A stretch of 6,035 bases of DNA from an uncultured Mycoplasmatota bacterium. Lineage in GTDB: Bacteria; Bacillota_I; Bacilli_A; RF39; UBA660. The translations under genes and the position numbers were made by a program. The stretch lies in contig CAMMBO010000050.1 of the NCBI GenBank assembly GCA_946494435.1, forward strand, positions 1 to 6,035, given 5' to 3'. The stretch's first letter is position 1, and every line of letters starts with the position of its first letter. Positions 1 to 5,220 of this stretch are shown here, piece after piece. The notes under the pieces were generated by a model, which was given only the letters and a program-made list of their open reading frames with translations, had not been told where the DNA came from and made no database searches.

Positions 1-170
1 AGAAAAACATAACAAAGTTTCCTGAAGGCTTTTTTCAACAAAAACGTCCAATAATTTCTGCCGGCGAAGCACTTAAAGGACTTAAACCATTTGAATGGGA
101 AGGTGTTATTGATTTTGATGATGAGAAAACTAAAAAAACAAAAGACAAGGCTAAGAAAAATAAAAAATAA
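1..170 (+). CDS. C-terminal end of an unrecognised protein (5' truncated by window)
   Basis: An open frame enters from the left edge (first full codon at base 3) and ends at TAA 168-170, leaving 55 residues. The visible part begins KNITKFPEGFFQQ and includes a segment SAGEALKGLKPFEWEGV. It ends in a very Lys-rich tail, with nine Lys in the last fifteen residues. That tail suggests an exposed basic extension, perhaps contacting nucleic acid or another acidic surface, but this is inference. I do not recognise the family. No convincing terminator follows the stop, so transcription may continue into the next gap. The frame is supported by sensible composition and by its end just before a good promoter; the product stays unknown because the body of the gene lies outside the window. 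Confidence 0.7.
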   Translation, partial: KNITKFPEGFFQQKRPIISAGEALKGLKPFEWEGVIDFDDEKTKKTKDKAKKNKK

Positions 171-185
171 AATTACAAAAATATC

Positions 186-215
186 TTTACATAATTGTGC
201 TGCTTGGGATACAAT
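186..215 (+). promoter_or_regulatory. Sigma-A-like promoter upstream of the candidate RNA
   Basis: TTTACA at 186-191 and TACAAT at 210-215 are each one base off consensus and are separated by 18 bases. Transcription would start near 222. It lies just after the end of the first gene and about 200 bases before the dehydrogenase start. It could therefore drive either a long leader for that gene or a separate small RNA. The -10 box also lies in the left arm of a small hairpin (209-225), so one of the two readings of that sequence may be accidental. Confidence 0.5.
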
Positions 216-221
216 TTAGTT

Positions 222-378
222 GTATTAGATGAGGGAAACTTCATATAATATATAAGATGATTTTCTTTTTACGAAAATTATCTCGCTTGTAGATGGTCGC
301 GAGTAATAAATTATTCTACCGGAAAATCATATAAACTGTAAAAAAGTATCTAATTTTCTCTAAATTATTTACTTTTTT
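222..378 (+). ncRNA. Candidate structured small RNA or leader, class not recognised
   Basis: The 249-base gap before the dehydrogenase has no plausible ORF but has ordered pairing. At 229-244 a six-base-pair stem (ATGAGG/CTTCAT, one G-U pair) is capped by a GAAA tetraloop. At 257-265 ATGATTTTC pairs perfectly with GAAAATCAT at 322-330, and inside it ATTA(T)CTCGC at 277-286 pairs with GCGAGTAAT at 299-307 with one bulged base. A further AT-rich hairpin at 340-378 ends in a T-run. Together with the promoter at 186-215 this gives a self-contained unit of about 155 nt. It lacks the hallmark sequences of T-box, SRP, tmRNA, RNase P and the common riboswitches I checked by eye. It may equally be the dehydrogenase mRNA leader or chance pairing in AT-rich DNA. 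Confidence 0.35.
340..378. terminator. AT-rich terminator-like hairpin
   Basis: AAAAAAGTA (340-348) pairs with TACTTTTTT (370-378), and inside it TAATTT (351-356) pairs with AAATTA (362-367). A 2x2 internal loop separates the two helices and the loop has five bases. The right arm supplies the T-run. Only one G-C pair is present, so the hairpin is weak despite its length, and efficiency is uncertain. It would end a transcript starting near 222. Its right arm overlaps the -35 box of the putative dehydrogenase promoter. Confidence 0.4.
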
Positions 379-396
379 CTTTTACTTTTCTATACT
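368..396 (+). promoter_or_regulatory. Probable promoter of the dehydrogenase gene
   Basis: TTTACT (368-373), a 17-base spacer and TATACT (391-396) give a sigma-A-like promoter with a start near 403. The leader would be under 20 bases and begin essentially at the ribosome binding sequence AGAAAGG (403-409). If used, this makes the dehydrogenase independent of the upstream structured segment. Confidence 0.5.
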
Positions 397-419
397 TATT
401 TTAGAAAGGTAGGATTTAT

Positions 420-1301
420 ATGAAAGATTATTTTGGTTATAAGGATAAAGTTTGTGTAGTAACAGGTGCTAGTAGTGGTATGGGTAAGGCAACAGTAGAA
501 ATGCTAGTAGATTTAGGAGCTAGTTGTTATGCTGTTGACTTAAATCCATGCGATGTTAAGGGGATTAAAGAGTTTATAAAATGTGATTTATCTAAAAAAG
601 AAGAGATAGATAACTTATTTAGTAAACTTCCTGAGCATATTGACTGTTTCTTTGGAGTAGCAGGACTATCTGGTTCTAAAACAGATTATATGACAACATT
701 TAACTGTAATTACACTGCTAACTTCTATATTACAGAAGAATATTTAACTAAGAGAATGAGTAAAGGTGGTAGTATTGTCTATGTAACAAGTACGGCAGGA
801 CTTAACTGGAAAGAATTTAGAAAAGAACAGAGTAAGGTAGTAAATGCAAGTACTTGGGAAGAAATAGAGAGTGTAGTAGAACCTCTTGCCAAAATATCAC
901 CTGCAACTTTTGCATACATGTATTCTAAAAGATGTTTATCAGAGTATGCGAGTGATGCCTCTATTAAATTAGGAAAACAAGGTATAAGAGTTAATAATGT
1001 AATGCCAGGTTCTACTGATACAGGTATGAAGGATGAATTTGAAAAGATGGCTGGTGGCGAAGAAGCCCTTTTAGCAGAAACAGGAGTTGCTCATCGTCTT
1101 GCAGAAAGTGAAGAAATGGCTGGACCTATTGTCTTTTTAGGGTCAAGTATGGCAAGTTTTATCTCAGGAGTTGATTTATGTGTTGATTATGCTGATAATG
1201 CTTTAAAAACACTAGGTTATAAGAAAGATAGAGAAAAGGTACCTGCTACTAATAAATTTATCTTAAAGATGGCTAAGAAAATGATGGAAAAGAATAAATA
1301 A
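420..1301 (+). CDS. Short-chain dehydrogenase/reductase, 3-alpha-hydroxysteroid dehydrogenase-like
   Basis: The 293-residue product is an NAD(P)-dependent oxidoreductase of the classical SDR family, presumably cytosolic. The cofactor motif TGASSGMG is at residues 15-22. D40 at the end of the second strand suggests preference for NAD(H). An Asn at 97, S124, Y166 and K170 fit the catalytic tetrad, and PG at 196-197 is the usual post-catalytic motif. S124 and Y166 are 42 residues apart, far more than the roughly 13 of most classical SDRs. Such an insertion is known from the Comamonas 3-alpha-hydroxysteroid dehydrogenase/carbonyl reductase group, and the surrounding sequence is similar in kind. 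The substrate could be a steroid, a bile acid or another carbonyl compound; this is inference. The basic C-terminal tail (about 262-293) exceeds the core fold. The start has AGAAAGG ten bases upstream. The gene ends in a terminator shared with the convergent neighbour. Confidence 0.92.
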   Translation: MKDYFGYKDKVCVVTGASSGMGKATVEMLVDLGASCYAVDLNPCDVKGIKEFIKCDLSKKEEIDNLFSKLPEHIDCFFGVAGLSGSKTDYMTTFNCNYTANFYITEEYLTKRMSKGGSIVYVTSTAGLNWKEFRKEQSKVVNASTWEEIESVVEPLAKISPATFAYMYSKRCLSEYASDASIKLGKQGIRVNNVMPGSTDTGMKDEFEKMAGGEEALLAETGVAHRLAESEEMAGPIVFLGSSMASFISGVDLCVDYADNALKTLGYKKDREKVPATNKFILKMAKKMMEKNK

Positions 1302-1332
1302 AAATGTTAGGAAACATCTCCTAACATTTTTT
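1300..1332. terminator. Bidirectional terminator between convergent genes
   Basis: AAATGTTAGG (1302-1311) pairs with CCTAACATTT (1320-1329) around an eight-base loop; the flanking A and T runs extend the stem by two A-T pairs. A T-run follows on both strands, so it can end the dehydrogenase transcript and the opposing transglutaminase transcript. The TAA of the minus-strand gene (1331-1333) lies at its right edge. Confidence 0.88.
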
Positions 1333-2242
1333 AAGTTGCAAGCTCACTATAAACATTTTTATCATAGTTATGTTGTTCATTTTCTAACTCATTTAATTCA
1401 CTAGTAGTTATTAAGAAGAAATTATATTCTAAGATATCACTACCATCAGTAGTAATTGGGTCATCCCAAGTAAGGTCTAAATGATACCAAGCATTATCTA
1501 AATTAACAGCATTCCAAACATGATTTTCTGATGATATCTTATAACTCTTAACTCCCATATCTTCTAAAAATAATTCCATCGCATCAGTATAACCACCACA
1601 TAAACTATAACCTTCTAAAAGAGTACCATAGGCAGTATCTGATTTATATCTTACAATATTATTATCACTTCTATCTTTATCATATTTGCTATTATTAATA
1701 ATATAATTATGAGCTTCTTTAATCTTATCCTCATTACTCATAGAATTATTCCATATCTCACTTTCTACTTCTTTAACTTTCGCTTCAATTAATTTAATAT
1801 CACTATTACTATAGATATGTTCAATCTTTAAAGTAACTTTACCATAATCATCATAACTGGTTTCTAAATGTCTAAAACTATTAAAAGGATGAACAAAGTT
1901 ATTTATCGTTGATAGAACCTTTTGATTATTAGCAAGACTATCAACATCATCTATACAGGAAGAATATTCATCAGGACAGTAAAATGAAAATTCTTCTACT
2001 CCAGAGTTTAAAACAGTGTAATAAATATTTAATAAGTCTTGATATTCGCTAGGAGTAAAGTCATCAGTTCTTTTAACAAAATTAAAATCATAATCTCTTG
2101 TATAATCATTAGATTCCTTTAAAGTTACATCTTTATTTTCTTTAACAAAATAAGTTCTATATAAATTATATAAAGGACGTCTAAAGGCAAAAGTAAATCC
2201 AAATAAAATAATTAAAAATAATAAAACAATGTATTTCTTCAT
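1331..2242 (-). CDS. Membrane-anchored transglutaminase-like cysteine protein
   Basis: The 303-residue protein starts with MKKYIVLLFL and a hydrophobic stretch (about 4-20) followed by RRP. This suits a signal anchor or signal peptide without a lipobox, placing the rest outside the membrane. The C-terminal third has the transglutaminase-like core: C215 in a YSLCGGYTDA context, H241 in NHVWNAV, and D256 in WYHLDLTWDD. These form the Cys-His-Asp triad of the superfamily, which includes bacterial proteases, amidases and crosslinking enzymes. The actual reaction and substrate cannot be told from sequence; cell-wall or surface-protein processing is a reasonable guess. The region 35-165 is not recognised and has a close pair of cysteines (C89, C96) that could form a disulfide outside the cell. 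AGGAGG at 2248-2253 lies five bases before the ATG and fixes the start. The gene appears monocistronic. Confidence 0.85.
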   Translation of the reverse strand: MKKYIVLLFLIILFGFTFAFRRPLYNLYRTYFVKENKDVTLKESNDYTRDYDFNFVKRTDDFTPSEYQDLLNIYYTVLNSGVEEFSFYCPDEYSSCIDDVDSLANNQKVLSTINNFVHPFNSFRHLETSYDDYGKVTLKIEHIYSNSDIKLIEAKVKEVESEIWNNSMSNEDKIKEAHNYIINNSKYDKDRSDNNIVRYKSDTAYGTLLEGYSLCGGYTDAMELFLEDMGVKSYKISSENHVWNAVNLDNAWYHLDLTWDDPITTDGSDILEYNFFLITTSELNELENEQHNYDKNVYSELAT

Positions 2243-2258
2243 AAGATCCTCCTATTTA

Positions 2259-2287
2259 ATTCTAGCAAGTAAGGGAAATTTTGTAAA
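2259..2287 (-). promoter_or_regulatory. Promoter of the transglutaminase-like gene
   Basis: Read on the minus strand, TTTACA (2287-2282), 17 bases, then TAGAAT (2264-2259) preceded by TGC give a good promoter with an extended -10 element. The predicted start near 2252-2253 falls at the first bases of the AGGAGG ribosome binding site, implying a leader of only about 11 bases. Confidence 0.65.
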
Positions 2288-2307
2288 TCTAAAAACAAAA
2301 TAAATGC

Positions 2308-2334
2308 TTCAGTCCATGTAAAATGTGATATAAT
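2308..2334 (+). promoter_or_regulatory. Extended -10 promoter for the 253-residue protein gene
   Basis: A perfect TATAAT at 2329-2334 is preceded by TGA, giving TGATATAAT, an extended -10. No good -35 box is seen; the best guess, TTCAGT at 2308-2313, is only 15 bases away. Transcription would start near 2341, followed by GAGGGG at 2353-2358, six bases before the ATG at 2365. It is divergent from the promoter at 2259-2287. Confidence 0.6.
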
Positions 2335-2364
2335 ATATACTAATTATTAAAAGAGGGGATATTT

Positions 2365-3126
2365 ATGGAACTTAATGAAATAGATGAATATCATTTGAAT
2401 ACCGAGATTAAATATCAGAATTTAAGTGAACAAACAGCAGAGTATATTATAAGTGAATATAGAAAACTAGGGCCATATCATAAATGTGATGATAATCCTT
2501 TAGCATCTCTTCTTTACAATTATTTTTATCTAAAAAAGAAAGGCAAGCATCAAATTCTAGAAAAAGTACTAAATAAGTATAGTATTAATTATAATTCATC
2601 TATTCATAATGCGATTTTTGATTTGTTAGGCAGTGAAAAAGATAAAAGTTTGCTTTGGCCAGGAGTAATTAGTGAAGAAGATGATGGCTTATTATATAAA
2701 CTTAAAACGAATATAGGAATTATAAAAGTTTATAAAGCTAGTGAGATATTTAAAAATACAAAATCTGCTTATATCTTTAAAAGAAACCTTAGAAACTGTT
2801 GTCATGTGAGAAGCTTTGACTTTTTATCTGAAAATAGAGATTATAAAGCAGTACTTTCTTATAACAAAAACTTATTTGTAGGTGGGTATTTTCATTCATA
2901 TTTAGAAAAAGATAATATAACTTTAGATATTGCTGGTAATGCTTTATATAAGAGTAGGGAAGATAAAGAAAAAGTGCTTAATGGAGATGTACTTGCTAAA
3001 CTTACTTATGATGAAGTAATGATTGAATTTATGAAAGTATTAGAAGAGATTCCTGATTTAGACCCTGATGATGATAAGTTACAAGTATTAGCCTTATACT
3101 ATGGTAAGAAAAAATATATAAAATAA
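2365..3126 (+). CDS. Unrecognised 253-residue protein with a possible Cys-His-Asp triad
   Basis: I do not recognise this family. The protein is soluble in appearance, with no signal peptide or membrane segment. The first 90 residues look helical and charged. The middle contains NCCHVRS (C145, C146, H147), then GGYFHSYLEKD with H177, and ITLDIAGN with D188. The order and spacing (Cys, about 31 residues, His, 11 residues, Asp, with His-Ser-aromatic before a strand ending in Asp) recall the papain/transglutaminase-like fold. That would match the divergent neighbour, but the resemblance is motif-level only and may be chance. The C-terminus has an acidic patch (DLDPDDD at 231-237) and a basic end. 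The start is supported by GAGGGG at 2353-2358 and the extended -10 promoter; the end by a terminator. Coding potential is good, function unknown. Confidence 0.85.
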   Translation: MELNEIDEYHLNTEIKYQNLSEQTAEYIISEYRKLGPYHKCDDNPLASLLYNYFYLKKKGKHQILEKVLNKYSINYNSSIHNAIFDLLGSEKDKSLLWPGVISEEDDGLLYKLKTNIGIIKVYKASEIFKNTKSAYIFKRNLRNCCHVRSFDFLSENRDYKAVLSYNKNLFVGGYFHSYLEKDNITLDIAGNALYKSREDKEKVLNGDVLAKLTYDEVMIEFMKVLEEIPDLDPDDDKLQVLALYYGKKKYIK

Positions 3127-3148
3127 AAAACAGGTTCGTCCTGTTTTT
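3126..3148. terminator. Bidirectional terminator between the unknown gene and def
   Basis: AAAAACAGG (3126-3134) and CCTGTTTTT (3140-3148) pair perfectly around the five-base loop TTCGT. Each strand ends in a five-base T-run, so the hairpin serves both convergent genes. The left arm begins at the last base of one stop codon, and the right arm contains two bases of the def stop. Confidence 0.88.
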
Positions 3149-3695
3149 ATATTGCTCTATATTTATCACTGTCTTTATAGGGATTTTTAGGATCTATATA
3201 ATCTGTAAACATAACCCCATTTAAATGATCTATTTCGTGTTGAAAGGCAATAGCAAGTTCTTCTCTTGCTCGTACTCTTATTTTATTACCTTTAGTATCA
3301 TAGCCTTCTACTGTAACTCTAGCATATCTTGGAACAATACCATCAACTTCACGGTTTACAGATAAGCATCCTTCTCCCATTTCTACATATATCTTTTCAC
3401 TTGAATTACTAATGATTTTAGGATTACAAATAATATAAGTATCAAACTCTTCTTCATCTACTTCATGAACAATTACTAAATATCTTTTAGGAATACCTAA
3501 TTGAATTGCCGCCATACCCATACCAGGTCTTAAATTATACTTTTCTGATAATCTTTCTATTTGACTATTAGTTAGATATTCTACCATTAAGTCTATAGTC
3601 TTTAAATCATCTTTACTTAATGGAAAAGTAACATCTTTACTAATTAATCTTAATCTTTTATCTTTTTCATCTAATATATCTTTATTTCTTAACAT
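3147..3695 (-). CDS. def: Peptide deformylase
   Basis: This metalloenzyme removes the N-terminal formyl group from nascent proteins at the ribosome, before methionine removal. All three family motifs are present: GMGMAAIQ at residues 58-65, EGCLSV at 108-113 with metal ligand C110, and QHEIDH at 152-157 with metal ligands H153 and H157 and catalytic E154. The length of 182 residues and the EGCLS form of motif II, with a long segment between motifs I and II, fit the type 2 enzymes of Gram-positive bacteria. The start MLRNKDILDE matches the usual N-terminus of this type. Its ribosome binding site is weak (GGGG at 3703-3706, seven bases upstream), but no alternative start is better placed. The gene stands alone, without fmt or other translation genes beside it, and has its own promoter and a shared terminator. 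Confidence 0.97.
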   Translation of the reverse strand: MLRNKDILDEKDKRLRLISKDVTFPLSKDDLKTIDLMVEYLTNSQIERLSEKYNLRPGMGMAAIQLGIPKRYLVIVHEVDEEEFDTYIICNPKIISNSSEKIYVEMGEGCLSVNREVDGIVPRYARVTVEGYDTKGNKIRVRAREELAIAFQHEIDHLNGVMFTDYIDPKNPYKDSDKYRAI

Positions 3696-3718
3696 CTAAA
3701 TACCCCATTTCTTGCTAT

Positions 3719-3727
3719 ATTTTAACA
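3719..3727 (-). promoter_or_regulatory. Extended -10 promoter of def
   Basis: On the minus strand TGT precedes TAAAAT (3724-3719), an extended -10 element one base off consensus. The -35 region is a T-run without a recognisable box. The start would be near 3712, giving a leader of about 17 bases. It lies directly after the terminator of the upstream small gene, so def need not depend on read-through. Confidence 0.5.
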
Positions 3728-3734
3728 CATATCC

Positions 3735-3761
3735 AAAAAAAAAGAAAGGGAAACCTTTCTT
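3735..3761 (-). terminator. Intrinsic terminator of the tiny membrane protein gene
   Basis: On the minus strand AAGAAAGG (3761-3754) pairs with CCTTTCTT (3749-3742) around the loop TTTC, followed by an uninterrupted run of T down to 3735. It is a classic strong terminator whose left arm holds two bases of the gene's TAA stop (3762-3760). It separates this gene from def. Confidence 0.88.
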
Positions 3762-3936
3762 AACGGGTAAATCTGGCACCAATTACAATAACTAGTAGTA
3801 TAAATAAAACTAAAATTATGGCATAGTTATTGTTGTTGTTATTGCCCCAGCCCCATCCGCAACTAGGATAAAACCATTGATTAGAGCATCCACAACTTGG
3901 GAATGAATTAAATGATCCACCACCATAATAATACAT
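3760..3936 (-). CDS. YjcZ-like tiny transmembrane protein, Gly/Asn/Cys-rich head
   Basis: The product is 58 residues from the ATG at 3936. The C-terminal part, YAIILVLFILLVIVIGARF (residues 38-56), is one transmembrane helix and closely resembles the core of the YjcZ family of tiny Bacillus membrane proteins (pattern ALIVVLFILLIIVGA). Some members of that family are linked to sporulation, but their role is poorly known. Ahead of the helix is a head rich in Tyr, Gly, Ser and Trp with three cysteines (C15, C17, C26) and a run of six Asn (32-37), longer and more cysteine-rich than the short Gly-rich head I expect. An in-frame ATG at 3984 would add 16 basic residues but lacks a ribosome binding site and overlaps the promoter; the start at 3936 has AGGAGG nine bases upstream. 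It is monocistronic, with its own promoter and strong terminator. Confidence 0.85.
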   Translation of the reverse strand: MYYYGGGSFNSFPSCGCSNQWFYPSCGWGWGNNNNNNYAIILVLFILLVIVIGARFTR

Positions 3937-3945
3937 AGTTAAAAA

Positions 3946-3951
3946 CCTCCT
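3946..3951 (-). promoter_or_regulatory. Ribosome binding site that fixes the start of the tiny membrane protein
   Basis: AGGAGG on the minus strand (3951-3946), nine bases before the ATG at 3936, is a full-strength Shine-Dalgarno sequence. It decides in favour of the 58-residue product over the 74-residue reading starting at 3984. Confidence 0.85.
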
Positions 3952-3955
3952 TTTT

Positions 3956-3984
3956 CTAATATAAGATATGAAAAAATATGTCAA
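3956..3984 (-). promoter_or_regulatory. Promoter of the tiny membrane protein gene
   Basis: On the minus strand a perfect TTGACA (3984-3979) is followed 17 bases later by TATTAG (3961-3956) or 15 bases later by TATATT (3963-3958). The -35 is convincing; which -10 is used is unclear. It is back to back with the promoter of the FtsW-family gene. Confidence 0.6.
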
Positions 3985-3997
3985 ATTGTTAATGAAT

Positions 3998-4039
3998 TTG
4001 ACTAGGTGACTTTAAACTAACTTTAATTTATGGTATTCT
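3998..4039 (+). promoter_or_regulatory. Promoter region of the FtsW-family gene
   Basis: Two sigma-A-like readings are possible. TTGACT (3998-4003), 18 bases, TTTAAT (4022-4027) is one. TTTAAA (4011-4016), 17 bases, TATTCT (4034-4039) preceded by TGG as an extended -10 is the other. Either gives a leader of some 30-50 bases before AAGGAGG (4060-4066) and the ATG at 4076. Confidence 0.55.
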
Positions 4040-4075
4040 TAAAGAAAAAGACTAAAGATAAGGAGGACTAGAATA

Positions 4076-5215
4076 ATGACTAAATTTAAAGATATTATTA
4101 AAAATCTTGATAAACCATTGTTTTTTATATCTTTAGTTCTCTTTGTTTTGGGCTTAATCATGATTTTTTCAGCGAGTAATGTAACTTCTTATATGAATGG
4201 GGGTAGTCCTTATGCCTATTTTTTAAGACAAGGGTTATTTTTGCTGATAAGTTTTATTTTTTGTATAATTATGGTTAAGTTTAATACTAAGTTTTATGGA
4301 ATGATGTCAAATATTCTTTTGATTACCTTTGTAGCAGTTCTTATTTTATTACTTATTTATGGTAAAGCGACAAACTATGCAGTTAGTTGGATTCCTATTG
4401 GACCTTTTACTTTACAACCTAGTGAATTTATTAAAGTTATTGTAATTGTTTTTATGGCCAGGTTTTATGAAGTCCATGAAAAAAGTTTAAATAATTTCTT
4501 TATCGCTATTATTCCTTTAATAGTTGGAGTAATTATAACATTTTTAATTATGTTACAACCTGACTTAGGAACTGCTATTATTTTTGCTACCCTTACAGGA
4601 TTGATATTTTTTTCTTCTCCAGTTCCTAAACTAATTAAATTTAAGGTTATTGCTCTTTTTCTTGGGATGTGTTTAGTAGTAGGAGCGGTACTTATTATGA
4701 CAGGAGGAAGTTTTCTACAAGCAAGACAGATAGAAAGATTTAACTTTACAAGACCATGTGATAGATTATTAGATACAGGTAATCAAGTATGTAATGGTTA
4801 TATTTCTATTAATAATGGTGGTCTTACTGGTGTAGGTCTTGGTAATAGTACTCAGAAATATTTATATTTACCATATCCTTATACAGATTTTATCTTTGCT
4901 GTTACTATTGAAGAGTTAGGACTTGTTGTAGGAATTATAATAATACTTGCTTATCTTTATTTATTGTATAGAATATTAAAAATAGGTAGAGAAAGCTATA
5001 CAAATAGAGGAGCCTTACTTTGTTATGGTGTTGCTGTCTATATCTTTTTACATGTTGTAGTCAATTTAATGGGCTTATTTGGACTTATGCCAATGACAGG
5101 AGTTCCTTTGCCTTTTATGAGTTATGGTGGTAGTTTTACTTTATGTTTGATGGTAGCATTAACAATAGTTCAGCGTGTTAATATTGAAAATAGACTAAGA
5201 GATGAAAAAAAATAA
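4076..5215 (+). CDS. ftsW: SEDS peptidoglycan polymerase, FtsW/RodA family (probably FtsW)
   Basis: This 379-residue multi-pass membrane protein (about ten helices) belongs to the SEDS glycosyltransferases, which polymerise lipid II into glycan strands with a partner class B penicillin-binding protein. Family signatures are clear: IFSAS (30-34), a Pro-Ser-Glu block with K120 (115-120), QPDLGTA (161-167), NNGGLTGVGLGNS (246-258), TDFIFAV with the conserved catalytic Asp (D271), and MTGVPLPFMSYGGS (340-353). The large extracellular loop (about 211-270) carries C228 and C239, a possible disulfide. The motif before TDFIF reads LPYPY, where relatives usually have Pro-Glu followed by His or another residue, so the usual Glu is Tyr here. 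The Gly-rich loop with Gln-Lys-Tyr favours FtsW over RodA, but genes alone do not settle division versus elongation. Start: AAGGAGG nine bases upstream. It has its own promoter, divergent from the tiny membrane gene. Confidence 0.93.
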   Translation: MTKFKDIIKNLDKPLFFISLVLFVLGLIMIFSASNVTSYMNGGSPYAYFLRQGLFLLISFIFCIIMVKFNTKFYGMMSNILLITFVAVLILLLIYGKATNYAVSWIPIGPFTLQPSEFIKVIVIVFMARFYEVHEKSLNNFFIAIIPLIVGVIITFLIMLQPDLGTAIIFATLTGLIFFSSPVPKLIKFKVIALFLGMCLVVGAVLIMTGGSFLQARQIERFNFTRPCDRLLDTGNQVCNGYISINNGGLTGVGLGNSTQKYLYLPYPYTDFIFAVTIEELGLVVGIIIILAYLYLLYRILKIGRESYTNRGALLCYGVAVYIFLHVVVNLMGLFGLMPMTGVPLPFMSYGGSFTLCLMVALTIVQRVNIENRLRDEKK

Positions 5216-5220
5216 AAAAA

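Noticed and set aside
180..400. A T-box, known riboswitch, tmRNA, SRP RNA or tRNA in the first gap
   Set aside because: None of the hallmark sequences I looked for is present (T-box AGGGTGG core, SRP GGAAG-type loop, tRNA GTTCGA arm). Only an unclassified structured RNA can be proposed.
3760..3984. A 74-residue version of the tiny membrane protein beginning at 3984
   Set aside because: No ribosome binding site precedes that ATG, the start codon overlaps the near-perfect -35 box, and the start at 3936 has AGGAGG nine bases upstream and a product matching the YjcZ-type core.
1331..5215. A multi-gene defence or secretion system
   Set aside because: Gene orientation alternates, each gene has its own promoter and terminator, and the recognisable products are housekeeping or envelope proteins. 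Nothing links them into one system.
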